From Antitrichia curtipendula (taxonomy: Eukaryota > Streptophyta > Bryopsida > Hypnales > Leucodontaceae): a stretch of 64,000 nt of DNA. Under the pieces are notes generated by a model. It made no database searches and was not told the origin of the DNA. It was given only the letters and a program-made list of their open reading frames with translations. The translations under genes and the position numbers were made by a program. The stretch lies in the NCBI GenBank assembly GCA_951230915.1, contig OX579638.1, positions 1 through 64,000 of the forward strand, read 5' to 3'. Below, piece by piece: positions 35,653 through 46,744 of this stretch (the stretch's first letter is position 1; every line of letters begins with the position of its first letter).

Positions 35653-38600
35653 GGATTTTCAATCTACGGCTGCATTGACGTCAATTCTCATAATAGTAAA
35701 AATTATACTAGGCCTCTAGCATGTGGTTATAGCATATCTACGCTTGCTATGTCAAGCTCTATTTTGTGATTTTGTTTTATTACAAAATTAGTCTTCTACA
35801 GTTTCATACTGTAGTGATGTACTGCAATTTTATATTGCTTTCCTTTTGATCATATACTACCTTATTTTTTTGTACCGGAATTTGAGTATTTACCATCAAA
35901 ATTGTTTTATGTCATTCACTACCTATTTAAAAAATATATTGTTCAAATTGTGTAACCATTGATTTAAGGTTGCAATTAATTTTTTATTTCCTTTTGGATG
36001 AAGGGATAAAGTAGGTAAGGACACTTCTAGTGTAATCAACCAATGGTTATATTACTAGGACTTTACATAAAAATATGGTACAATTCCAAATAACCCCTAA
36101 TAGACCTTTCGCCTTGCTTCCACCAAAACACATTAGAAATTGCCATTTCAAATACAAAGTTCTGGAAACTATTTCCTATAAATGTCTTACTATTAGCATC
36201 AAATATTGAAAAAGGCAAGAAGAAGAATTGTAGAAGAAAAAAAATTAGAATTGTAACTACAAAAATTGCAAGATCTTTGCCAAATTGGCAAATACATTGT
36301 CACCATTGGGATTAGTGATACCCTAAAACATCTTTGAGTTTCTAAAAGTTCTGTTTTCTATTCAATATTAAGCGTACTTCTACTTCATAATTTTGGAACC
36401 CCTAAAGGACCGAGGCCTTCTTTTTAACAAAAAACACTAGAAACTGCCAATTCTGTAGCAAAGAGTAAAAAATAATTTAATTTTTTTTCCGCATCTAACC
36501 ATAGGATCTTGTTTCCAACTTGTATATAAAAGTGAAGAAAAAATTTCAGAATTTTAGACCGCACAAATTAAAAGATCTTTGTACTCAAAGTGGAAAAAAC
36601 AAATTCTCCAATACATTGGGGGGGTACATTTTTTGACTCTGGAAATTTTTAAATTGAAATATCCATTGTATAGATATTTTAGCTTTTAATCTAGAATTTT
36701 GTTGATAGTCTAATTTGAAAAAGGAAATTCAAAAGAACTTAATTTCCAACCTTAAAAAAATTGTTAAGTAGAAGTAGGTACAAGACAGAAGGAAAATCTA
36801 ATTTATGAAATCATTAAAGCTGTGAATGTTCAAACTTTTAATCCTTAAAAAGCCATTGTCCCTTTGGGGGACAAATAGGATTTAGGGCAAGTACCTAAGG
36901 GCTGAATTTATTTATTTATTTTAAACTCTTTTTGAAGATAAAAAAATTGATTAGCTTTGTGGAAATATAATTTTTGTTTCAATTGTCGGCCAAGAATAAA
37001 AATTATGTCCAGAGAAGCTCAAAACAGGGGAGACTAAGAAAGCGTGCACCAAAAAGAAATTTGCTAAATTTTTTTTTTTTTTTTTTTCACCATGTACATT
37101 ATATTTTTGTCCATTTCAAAAGCTCAAATTCTTTTCATTTAGATTTGTCATGACAATGTTTTCGGCAATCTTATTTTTTGGGCATCTAGAATAAGCACTT
37201 CAAAAAAATAACTAGTATGATTAATTTGTAAATGCAATTTTTGCATTTAAAAAAAATAGGTCCATAGGGTTTATTTAGCTTGCTAGAAGAATGTCACCAT
37301 TGGTATAACTGCATTTTAATTCCATGTTAAAAATTTTAATATATTATATTTTGTTTCTATCTCATACATATTTCTACTTGTCAAATTGAAAAAGATTAGA
37401 AATTCGGTTTTATAATTTTCTTTTTGAGTACTCTCAACTAAATTCTTCATATAAAGATTTCAAGTTCAGAAATTTGTACTGCAAGAATTTTAAGTTAAAG
37501 ATGAACAAAGTCCAAAAATAAAGTCCTGCAATGTAGTGGAAAATTTATTTAGTGCACTTCAAACGTAGATATCTTGCAATTTGTATGATATTAAATTCTA
37601 AAATTCGTTGACGCATTTCCATACTAATTAGGTATATGATCCTATGGTTATATGTGCCGAACAGAAATTCTATTTCTCTTCATTTTTGCTTTATAAATGC
37701 CACTTTAGAGTAATTTTTGGCAACAGAAAGGCATTTGTCCACTATCTGCGCAGATCACTCTATGGAGATTTTATACACCACATGCGGCAAAGTGATTTTT
37801 TCACTCCCTCTTTACTTTTTAATAAACTATAATTTGAACCTATGAGTTTGAACTTTGATAAATAATGAGTATAGATTTCTATTGCCAGAAAGCCCAGAAA
37901 TTCCCAACTCAAATAACATATAAAATGACTATTAGAATAGTTTGAAAAAAAAACTAAAATGGCATGTGCTTCCACTCAAGCAATTATAGAAAATACATTT
38001 GGATGACTATTGCATCAGTTAATGAACTAAAATGAATTTTTAGTAGAAAGTTTTTCTTAAGAATAATTTGTACATTTTCTACAAAATTTTTTATAAAATT
38101 AGTAGGGGGTCCAAAGTTATTTTCCACTCTACACTGTATATTTTACCTATTAAAATTTGTAATTGATTATGATCAAAAAATAAAAATATCCATGTTTCAA
38201 AACACAAACTTTCTAAGAAGAAAAACCTATTCCAATTTTTTCTGGTTTTGTTAAATTCAATTTTTAGAAGTAAATAGGGGGTCCAAAGTCTTAGCCACAC
38301 GTGGGTTGTAGAAAAATAGAAATGCATAGAGTGACCCACCCAAGTTGCGCGAGGGGTTTAGAATCTTTGAAATATTGCCACACGTTTTATTACTAGTCTA
38401 TTGCCAAACCCTATTGTGAAGTATGCATAAGAACCTTTTTTAAAACTTTCGTACAATCGTACTCTTTGAAATAGAAATGGTAGTTGGATAAAGTTTCCTA
38501 GTTTAAATGAACATGGTGGGGAATAGAATCGATAGTGTAAGGGGGAAAGAATTGGAAAAATACAAATTCTTTTTCTTCAAGAAATTGTGTAGTACATGTT

Positions 38601-39520
38601 GAGACAAGATAGAAGGAAAATCTAAACTATTCATATCTCCAACACTGAATCTGATGTTGTAATCAATAATCCCAATGGTCAGATTCTTGTACTGAGCAAA
38701 GTAAACCATGTCTTATTTTCCTTTTGAACAAGTTGTAAGAATTACTTTCAAAAAGGAATCCTAATAGTGTTTTGTCCAATAAGATTCTCTACTTGCTTGG
38801 AAAAAAAATTGCTCCATGTCTTTCACATCACACCATCACTTATCCAAATAAATGAATAAAGTTTGACATGTATAAATCATTCAAATGTATGGTGGAAAAA
38901 ATAGATAAAATAAAAATAAAATAAACAAATAAAAAAAGAATAAAAAAACAAAAAACAAAAAATAAAATTATATGTATATATATATATCAATTGAGGGGTG
39001 GAAAAGAAGTTGTTGCCCGTTCTCTCCTACTTTGTACTTATTTGGGCAAAAGTGCAGAACTTTGCTTTAGAGTCTCTTTTAGGGGAAAAAAAATATTTTC
39101 AGAAAAGTCTAGGTTTTTTCCATTTTCAATTAAGGTTTATCAAAATCATGACAAAATTTGAAGATGTATTGGAGAAAACATCATATGCAATTTGATTGGA
39201 AACAACTACCTATGTACCAATTTATATATTGTGTACAAAATCATATTTGCAAAAATGGTATTCAATTCATGATTCATAGTACATTCTATCAAAATATTTT
39301 ACATGAAAATTTATAGAATCAAAGGAGTTCTAAGATCCAAGACTGTTATAGTAATTCTACACTTCCAGACATAGCAATCCACTCATTTAATCTTTTTATA
39401 CACATTGTATCAAGTGGAACCACAATGTATACACTTATAAATGCCAAAATTGTATATTTACTGATTTACAAAAGACAAGTGTCATCCAACAAAATTGTGT
39501 ACACAACGTTTCTTCGTCAT
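35653..39520. other. AT-rich intergenic DNA with old repeat fragments
   Basis: No gene is seen in 3.9 kb. Around 36,480-36,640 a stretch ('aggatcttgt', 'gaaaaaatttcagaatttt', 'aaaagatctttgt') is a weak direct match to the array spacer at 11,590-11,700. Around 37,540-37,700 ('cttcaaacgtagatatcttgc', 'gatcctatggttat') there is a weak inverted match like that at 26,570-26,660. These look like very old copies of the same spacer element. A pure T run lies near 37,070-37,088. Confidence 0.6.
38880..38990. repeat. A-rich (AAATAAA)n and (TA)n microsatellite
   Basis: A run of AAATAAAATAAA-type units grades into AAAAAACAAAA and then TATATATATATAT. It is low-complexity sequence. Confidence 0.85.
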
Positions 39521-39526
39521 GTGTTG

Positions 39527-40996
39527 CTAGGTAATGTTTTGGCGTGGCAGGAAGTCACTCAACCTAGGCTCCGGGTCCATTTCCTCTAATTCTGAATCTG
39601 TCTTTCCTATTGTATCCTGAGACCACTTGTACCACTTTCTATGATACTCATTTTCGGCCTTCAAATCAAAAAGCTCATTGTCGAAAGAAGTTATTCTTTA
39701 CTTGCGGAGTTCTACACACTTTTTCAGCATTTTTAATTCTTCAGGAGTACAACCATACTCAGGGGCTGCAGCCTGAGCATTCACCGCCGGGATCTGATGG
39801 ATGGCGGCATCAAAATATTCTTTTTTTTTCTCTTCTATTTCAAGATCTATTCTTTGCTTTTTATTTTCAACTTGACGACATCTGCGTTGAAAGGTTTCTA
39901 GTTTAGATTGCCATAAAAGATAGACATCCACTGCAAACTCTTTCCCACGTTGAAGTTCTTTCACATATAAATCTCGATTTTTTGCAAATTGAACAAAATC
40001 CTTCTCATTATGTTCAATGATGTTCGCCAAAGCCTTTGTCCGTTGCTTCAACACATCCACAGCAATCGGATTTGCTTCACGTTCCTTTAAAATCTTCAAT
40101 TGCTCAGTCTTGGCATGCAAAGAAAACCTTGTACTCTTGATTTTGGCAAGCAACAAAGTTTCATCATCTTCTGAATCGCTTTCACTACCACCTTGCCGCT
40201 GCTGTAGCAAAAATTTGTCTGCTGGTACAAGGGTCATATCATCTATGGAGAGATCAGGGCAAGGAGAATTTACGATGGGATCTTCGATCCTTTTTCTCTT
40301 CTGATGAACTTCCAAATTACTCTTGTTTACTTCTTTCATGACGACATCTTCATCCTCGTTATGGAAAGAGTAGCCATCGTATTCATGTGTGTGCTCATCT
40401 GAGGAAGAAGTACTTGACCACTGTACCAAATGATCCGGAACAAATGACTTTCCACGCTTCACGGAGGTCAACATCTTCGTCAAATCAATTGTTTTTTCTC
40501 CCCCCAAAATTGATGCATTCTCTGGATGCACTCCAACAGGGACTTCCTTCAGTGTTGTCCAATCCACTTTTTTCTTCAGTATAAGTTCAACATACACCAT
40601 TCTCACAAGATAGAAATTGAAATTATCATTTCGGTAACTTTCAGACTCCAAGTACAATTGCTGCCACACCTCGCAGCATCCAATCATAAAGTCTTGGTCC
40701 TTGGCGTGTGCAAGATTTGCTTTGTTCTGCTTCAGATGTTGCTTATGACGACACAAAGGAAATAACTTGTTGATGTGGCACCAATCCACATATTTTTGAA
40801 CCGTTTTATAACTCCATGGTTCAGATTCAGTTCTCCAACCCTTGAAAGCTTTAATCTTGAGATTCAGCAAGATGCGCACACGCTTCTTGTGGGTTTTTCC
40901 TATCCGTTTTCGACCCTTGTCGCAAATGGCCTTCTTCTCCAAGGCAGCGAGTGGTTTAGTTTGGGACGGGTCCGATGATTCAAGCTCGTTCTCCAT
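39527..40996 (-). pseudogene. Paralog of the 33-kb family gene, coiled-coil protein with one internal stop
   Basis: From ATG 40,996 the minus strand is open for 432 codons to TAA at 39,700-39,698. It then continues in the same frame for 56 codons of similar composition (DLKAENEYHRKWYKW, DSELEEMDPEP) to TAG at 39,529-39,527. The N-terminal 160 residues match the 33,165 gene motif by motif: KAFKGWRTESEPW, YVDWCHINKLFP, FYLVRMVYVELIL, KKVDWTTLKE. The middle is acidic and Ser-rich. The last 150 residues are rich in Lys, Glu, Gln and Leu with few breakers, typical of coiled coil. There is no RING finger. The copy could be functional as a 432-residue protein, or truncated by a single C-to-T change at the TAA. 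No function is known to me for the shared domain; the pattern suggests a protein-protein or DNA-associated scaffold. Confidence 0.65.
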
Positions 40997-41204
40997 AGTG
41001 ATCACTTTGTATGTTCACCAATACTCTAGGTACTAACCACTAAGTATGTCAAAACATGGGATGCCCAAGAGCGACAATACAACCCCTTTGACCTTCACAT
41101 TTACAAAAATATAATCATAAACATTTACAACCACAATCTACTCTGGAAATAATCTTGCATAATGTATGATGTATGCATTAGAATCGAAGAAAAAGCGTGC
41201 CAGA

Positions 41205-41715
41205 AGGATAAAATATCCCCCCCCCAAAAGAATCCTCCCCTCACGGGCGTGCAGTCAGCCACTTCTAGGTGGGTGACAGTCATCGCACAGAGGAGACGAC
41301 TGATGATCGCTGGTCCAGGAGACTGCTTATGTACCCAAAATCGCGGCTTGGGCGACTTTGGGTCTGGTGGAGCAAGTGCGGGTCAGGTGGGGCGACTTCG
41401 GGTTGGCTGGGGCGACTTCTAAACGGCTGGGGCGACTTCGGATTGGTTGGGGTGACTTTGGATCAGGTGGGATGACTTCGGATCGAGTGGGGCGACTTCG
41501 GGTCAGGTGGAGCAATTTCGGTTGTGACCAAGGCGACTGCGGGTCGAGAAGGCGGTCTCCTTGTACACAAAGTCGCCCTTTATCTGAGGTCGCCTAACAT
41601 AAGAAGTCGCCCCCACCCGAAGTCGCCTTTCACCCCGGGTCGCCCTCCACCCGTAGTCGCGTTTCACTCGCGTGCGCCTCTTTACTGTGCCACGCGGACG
41701 CCACGCGGACGCCAC
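41205..41715. repeat. GC-rich 'GGGGCGACTTCGGGT' repeat block
   Basis: About a dozen copies of GGTCAGGTGGGGCGACTTCGG (roughly 21 bp) lie between 41,340 and 41,540. They are followed by complementary AGTCGCC units to 41,670. The left edge, a C-run then 'cacgggcgtgcagtcagcc' and 'gtgggtgacagtcat', matches the left edge of the 32,480 block in the same orientation. It lies about 210 bp upstream of the minus-strand start at 40,996. An ORF-like reading through it is a repeat artefact. Confidence 0.82.
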
Positions 41716-42005
41716 ATGGCGTCCAAGTAGGCTAAGGTAAATGGGTGGTAATTTATAAAAAAAGTCAAGGATAAAGTTGACTCTACTAGATGGACGAAGG
41801 GCCTATTGTTTGTCTGTGTCATCGTGTTTGTCGAGTTGTCGACAGGTCGGGGAAGACAACCCTGGGTTGGGCTATTGAGGCGGAACCGTGAATCTGCTTG
41901 GGACTCAGGGCCGAGGTGGGGCACCTAGTGATTCTTCGGGCACCTTTGCTGAGGTCGTCGGTTTAGCAGTCTACCCTTCTAATTCACCTAAACTTTGGAA
42001 TCCAT

Positions 42006-42186
42006 TATCTTTTTTGTTGTCAATTGGAACGTCACCACCCTAAAACCGTTGCATTCTTCTTTGTAGAAAGTGTTCTCCTAGTACCAAAAATATGACCCCT
42101 AAACGCACGGTTACATTTAATCTTACTACAAAAAAGAATGCGGCGGTTTAGAGGGGGTGACGTTCCAATTGACAACAAAAAAGATA
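42006..42186. mobile_element. Foldback element (MITE-like), 181 bp
   Basis: The left arm (42,006-42,067), starting TATCTTTTTTGTTGTC, is an almost perfect reverse complement of the right arm (42,125-42,186), ending GACAACAAAAAAGATA. The arms pair over about 60 bp around a 57-bp centre. The length, terminal inverted repeats and lack of coding sequence fit a MITE. A clear target-site duplication was not found. A single left-arm copy lies at 42,718. Confidence 0.78.
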
Positions 42187-42227
42187 CTGAATTCCTAAGT
42201 TTATATGAATTAGAAAATTAGATACCC

Positions 42228-43225
42228 CAATGTCGGTTGCTGGGATATATCGAGATTGGTTACATTGATATCTCAATTTCAATGTCAAATGCATTGATAT
42301 CTCAATATCAAGAATAATGATATCTTGAGGTGTTTTTAGTGCTGAATTATTGAGTGATCAAAAAGATGAAACACATATCCGGACATCGGCATATCAAAAA
42401 TCAATAAAATAAAACAAGCATCAGCTATATGATTCTCTGTACAGAAGCCTACATAAATAAATCCACAGAATTCATAACCTCTAGTGTGCAACTTTTCATG
42501 AAGAATAGGTTCACTTGCTGTTATAACATCGGAAGACTAAGCTGGAGTAGATATCTCCATCTCGATGCTGCCGATATGGGTATTGATGCTACCAATATCC
42601 AAATATCAATGCGCCACAACATTGAAATGGAGAGATCGATGCAATCGATCTTAAAAAATCCCAACAACCGACGTCAAGATATCAAATTTTTGAATTCATA
42701 TCAACTTTGAAGTTCAATATTTTTTTTGTTGTCAATTGGAACATCACCACCTTAGACCCGCCGCATTCTTCTTTGTAGAAAGTTTTCTCATAGTACCAAG
42801 AATATGACCAAGGGACGCATGGTTCCAAAGATCTCAATTGTAAACCAAGCAAACAATATAAAACAAGAGTCCTGGGATGTTTTATGCCTACTCGCAGATC
42901 TTTCTTGTAGGGAAAGTCCTAATCTACATACTACGAGTGCGACCCACTCTTCAACATCTCCATTGCCTCCATCAACTCCGGTCCTCGACCATATGAAGTA
43001 CTACCACCAGACCCCTAGAGAGCCATTTCTTGCCATTGTTTCTTCGAGGACCTCTGCTTCCAAGCGTCCCATGGACCTCATATCTCAATGTCTCGATATG
43101 TGTTCAATCCTTGATATCAATCGATATCTCAGTAAGCAAAACTCTTGATTTTGATATCGATGCCTGCTACATCAAAATCGAGATATTGTTGTAACCAATC
43201 TCGATATATCCCTAAACCGACATTG
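42228..43225. mobile_element. ~1-kb element with long inverted ends rich in GATATC
   Basis: The left end (42,228-42,310: CAATGTCGGTT, GGGATATATCGAGATTGG, ATATCTC) is matched in reverse complement by 43,140-43,225 (CCAATCTCGATATATCCC, AACCGACATTG). Between them are many GATATC palindromes and the solo foldback arm. The open frame at 42,804-43,148 has no recognisable feature and starts inside the foldback arm, so it is doubtful. This looks like a non-autonomous DNA element. Confidence 0.6.
42718..42826. repeat. Solo left arm of the 42,006 foldback element
   Basis: It matches 42,006-42,110 in order: TTTTTTGTTGTCAATTGGAAC, GCATTCTTCTTTGTAGAAAG, TAGTACCAA, AATATGACC, ACGCA-GGTT. No right arm follows. 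It lies inside the 42,228-43,225 inverted-repeat element, so it is a nested insertion or a deletion derivative. Confidence 0.75.
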
Positions 43226-43339
43226 AAACCCAAAACGCCTCAAGATATTGATGCCATCAATATTAAGATATCAATGCCGTCGACATCAAAATCAAAATAT
43301 CATAATGCCTAATTGTGACCTATAGGTGCACGGCAATGA

Positions 43340-44454
43340 TGAGCTCCCGAGTTTTCACATTCCTAGTTACTCAGAGTGCACAACAACAATCCAAATCACT
43401 TTGAATACGTAGTGGGATGTCCTAACACACATACTGCTCATCGTGAAAGCTGAGGCACCTGATATGTATTGATTACAGATGATAAGTGCGGGGCATTGCA
43501 AAAACCATTCTCCATTTCTGGGATGATATCAAAAAATCCTAAACCGCAAAAATATGCAACATCATGAATAGGAAAACAAACCCCCTAAATCCACAACTCA
43601 TGGAAACAAACATTCAGCCGTGTTGCCGATATGCTTCCCACTCTTGGGTCGTAGTGAACATTTGCCGAACAGTCTTGCAATACCTACAAGAAATCATTTG
43701 ACTACATCATCAGCAAACTAATACAATGTTTGTTTCAACAGCACCAACAGTAATGGGGCGAAATTGACCTGCTAACTATGTTTACACTAGAGTTGCTACC
43801 GGTCACATGGCAATACCGACATCTCTTTACATTATTCCCTCTATTGTAACGACCCAAAAAAGGAAGAATTGTTTGGGCGTAGAATTGTTTGGTGCCATTT
43901 CATCCTAAAACCGCAAGCCATGGCACCATGCTCTTCTTCAAGTCCGAGATTGTTGAAGTCTTCCGGCGCCAAGCTCTTGACCCCATTGATCTTAGGATTT
44001 AGTGTGGTGATGGTGGCTATGCAAGTGTCTAGATTGGCCAATGGTGGCAATGCCAGTGACTCATGTGGTGTCTTCTCCCAAAACCATAGCGGCTCGGCGA
44101 ATTTTTGTACCATCCTACGGAGCAGGCACAAACGTACATAGACCCTAACCACTTTCTTCTAAGAGAGCTCCTGTGATCTCAAGCCGATAACAAATCCTTC
44201 CTTATCGACCATCTACGTTAAAATCAAGAATCTCTTCCAACAACTGAAATACACCCCTAAAGCCAAATGACCCCCAACACCTCAACTGCGCAAGAGAGAG
44301 AAGACACCACGTGAGTCGTTGGCACTGCCCCTGTTGGGCCTTGAAAATAACATTGTCGTCAAAATCGCCTCCTATCCCCGCCATGATCGTCACCTCGATC
44401 TATGTTTAATCCCTTTTGATAACTCCCAATCTGTATTTAATCCTCTTGATAACT
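43340..44454. other. No gene seen
   Basis: Open frames on both strands at 43,841-44,152 overlap each other and lack any recognisable motif. No repeat or element was identified. Confidence 0.5.
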
Positions 44455-44565
44455 GGATATCCTAGCATCCTCTAAACCGCAATATCTCGAGGCCGTTGAT
44501 ATCGAGATATCGATGCCCCCAACCTCAATACATCCCAGCACCCAACATCGGCATACCTCATTTTC
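44455..44565. repeat. Fragment of the GATATC-rich inverted-repeat element
   Basis: The stretch has 'ttgatatcgagatatcgatgcc' and 'catcccagcacccaacatcgg', resembling the reverse complement of the 42,228 end. It looks like a third, solo copy of that terminus. Confidence 0.5.
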
Positions 44566-44732
44566 TTTTTCGGAACACCTGCTGAACCCTAGACCTCGCT
44601 CACCCGTCTTCTCCTCAAAGACTTCTGAACAGTGCGGTGTTTTTTCATTTCTCTTCCTCTCACTGTTGTTATGTTAAAAAATAAAATAAAACCCAAAGAA
44701 CTCGGCCCCTCAACCCATAGTCCCCCTTCAGC

Positions 44733-44788
44733 AAACCCTACGGAGGACTGTAGCTACGCGCCTATCGGCGCTCCGCTCCGTAGGGTTT
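44733..44788. repeat. Hairpin with perfect 12-bp stem
   Basis: AAACCCTACGGA (44,733-44,744) pairs with TCCGTAGGGTTT (44,777-44,788) around a 32-nt GC-rich loop. No gene end lies nearby, so a terminator role has no support. Confidence 0.6.
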
Positions 44789-45760
44789 AGGAAAAGTCAC
44801 TCGCACTGCCCCCGTTGGGCCTTGAAAATGACAACGTCGCCCAATCACCGTCTGTCCCCGCCATGATCGTCGTCATCCCATTGACGATCTTATTGGAGTC
44901 ATCTTCTTAAAATCGCATGCCTTTTTCAATCCACTGTCAAGCACCACTTGAGGATTAATCAAAATTTGCACCTTTCTAATTAGAAGCTCTAATTCCCATA
45001 AAAGAGGTTTAGGAACCGTGAGAGGTGATAGCTGAGTAATCACCTTGGAGGCGAGAAGCGCAAGGGAGCCGGACAGGGAGATCTAGATCTGCAGCTTCAC
45101 TTTGCCGTCGTGGGCCGCCATTTTCAACGAAGGCTGATTCTCCTCATACCTCGTTTCAAAGCGCAACACTAAACCGCCATAGAAAGGCGCAAGCCCAAAA
45201 ATGGCCTACCCCTGAACCATGTGGAAATCATGAGCACAATACTCTGAAGACCTCTTTTGAAAGGGCCAAAAAGGGCCGAGCTTCACTTCAACGACAATTC
45301 CATATCATTTTGACCATTGTTTGTCCACTAGAATGCAACGCATTACTCCCCAAGCAAACAGGAGTTCACTTCACTGTAAGCTTCCATTGTTAAAACATGA
45401 AGCCTGCTTTGTGGCTCGCGAAACCCAAAACTACAAAGCCGAGATGGCCCTCATACCAAAAACTTGCCACGCAGCTACAGAGTCAACCAGCCCCAATCCC
45501 TACTCTGATCAAAATCCCAAGATAACAAGACCCTGAATTCTATACCCGAAACCCCACGAAAGTATACATCACCCTAAACCTCCAAAAATGGATACCGCAA
45601 CCCTAAACCGAAGTTGAATAAAACCGCAAATTTTGTTTGAACATCCATTTCGGGCCACACCTGCTGAACCGACACTCTAAACCTCCATCACCAGGGTGAA
45701 CTGTCGATTTCACCCTAAAACCCCCCTCCCCTCTCCATCGCAAGTGGGGCAAAATCCGAA

Positions 45761-45867
45761 GCTGGTGCAGACCTGTCCTTGTGAGTACCAGCTTGCACGC
45801 GTGCGGTCAGAGTGTACCACAAAGTCCAACGTGCATTCGGCCTGCACAAGGACAGGTCTGCACCAGC
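45761..45867. repeat. Perfect 23-bp inverted repeat
   Basis: The arm at 45,761-45,783 (GCTGGTGCAGACC then TGTCCTTGTG) is the exact reverse complement of 45,845-45,867. After each arm comes a similar text (accagcttgcacgcgtgcgg and accagctcgcacgctcgcgg), so a short segment has been copied in both direct and inverted ways. It lies 57 bp left of a palindrome cassette. Confidence 0.75.
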
Positions 45868-45923
45868 TCGCACGCTCGCGGTTAGGGTGTATTTCCGAGC
45901 TCCGACGTGCATTCCTCCAAAAT

Positions 45924-46027
45924 GACGTGCATTCCCAAAGGGAAAGGTACACCGGTGTACCCCCCGTGTTGAAAGGTGTACCGGTGTACCCCAGAATGCG
46001 CTGCATTCCAGTAGATGCAACCTATAG
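45924..46027. repeat. Multi-palindrome cassette, isolated copy
   Basis: It has gacgtgcattcccaaaggg, GGTACACCGGTGTACC, a second ggtgtaccggtgtacc, gaatgcgctgcattcc and ends cctatag. Palindromes are kept although the letters differ (TTACAC-GTGTAA in other copies, GGTACACC-GGTGTACC here). Unlike the others it is not preceded by the GGAAAGAAGAGG module, so the cassette can occur alone. Confidence 0.7.
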
Positions 46028-46104
46028 GGTTTAGGGAGATGACAAAGATAGTTCAGTTCAGATTTTAGGCTTCGTTTTTTTTTAGAAGACTGCTGAAATA
46101 GATT

Positions 46105-46712
46105 GCAAAATGTGACCTCGTTAACGAGGTCACTTTTTCAGGGTTATTTTTGAGATTATTAAGAAAACTCAATTTTGACTTTAGGCTTCACTACTTTTTC
46201 TTTTCGCTGCTAAAATACATTGGAAAAACTAACCTCATTAACAAGGTCACTTTTCCAAAAATTTTAGAGATCACTTCTATGGTTTTAATTTCAAATTTAG
46301 GCTTTCCAATTTTTGCTACGAAGTGCTGAATTACATTGGAAAAAGTAGCCTCGTTAACGAGGTCACTTTTGGGTTTTTTTAAAAGATTACTCAAACAATT
46401 TTACTTTCAACTTTAGACTTTTCAATTTCTCTTATAGATTGCTCAATTTCATTAGAAAAAATGACTTCGTTAACGAGGTCTCTTTCTTCATATTTTTAAG
46501 AAACAACTCATATAGTTTAGTTTTGACTTTAGGCTTCATTGTTTTTTTTACACTATTCAAATACATTCAAAAAACTGACCTCGTTAACGAGGTCATTTTT
46601 TCAGGTTTTCTAAAGACTCATTTATAGAATCACAACTAAAGTCTTAGGTTCAAAATGTATTTTTTCAATGCTTGCTTTGGGGTGAAAATGTGACCTTGTT
46701 AACGAGGTCACT
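46105..46712. repeat. Six tandem ~116-bp units, each centred on a 20-bp palindrome
   Basis: The palindrome TGACCTCGTTAACGAGGTCA is centred at about 46,122, 46,240, 46,356, 46,472, 46,586 and 46,701, spaced 114-118 bp. Copy 1 is perfect and even extends to 22 bp. Copies 2, 4 and 6 carry one to three changes, and copy 3 has one in its left flank. Between palindromes the AT-rich filler ('gactttaggcttca', 'ctgaaatacattggaaaa') is more diverged than the palindromes, as if the palindrome were the constrained part. The array ends about 25 bp before a TATA box and 66 bp before the ATG of the gene at 46,778. This geometry resembles an operator or iteron array. Confidence 0.9.
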
Positions 46713-46736
46713 ACTTAAGCTGATTTTTAATAAAGA

Positions 46737-46744
46737 TATAAAAG
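46737..46744 (+). promoter_or_regulatory. TATA box next to the palindrome array
   Basis: TATAAAAG lies 34 bp upstream of ATG 46,778, so transcription would start just before or at the start codon. The nearest palindrome ends about 25 bp upstream of it. A protein bound to the palindromes could therefore act on this promoter. Confidence 0.5.

Noticed and set aside
42804..43148. 114-codon plus-strand open frame
   Set aside because: Begins within the solo foldback arm, ends in GATATC repeats and shows no domain.
43841..44152. Overlapping open frames on both strands
   Set aside because: Neither has a recognisable feature, and no neighbour or splice context supports either.
44733..44788. Rho-independent-type terminator
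   Set aside because: No gene end or T-tract follows, and that mechanism does not apply to plant nuclear genes.
46105..46712. CRISPR array
   Set aside because: Repeats are about 116 bp and the filler between palindromes is itself repeated, not unique spacers; the setting is a eukaryotic nuclear genome.
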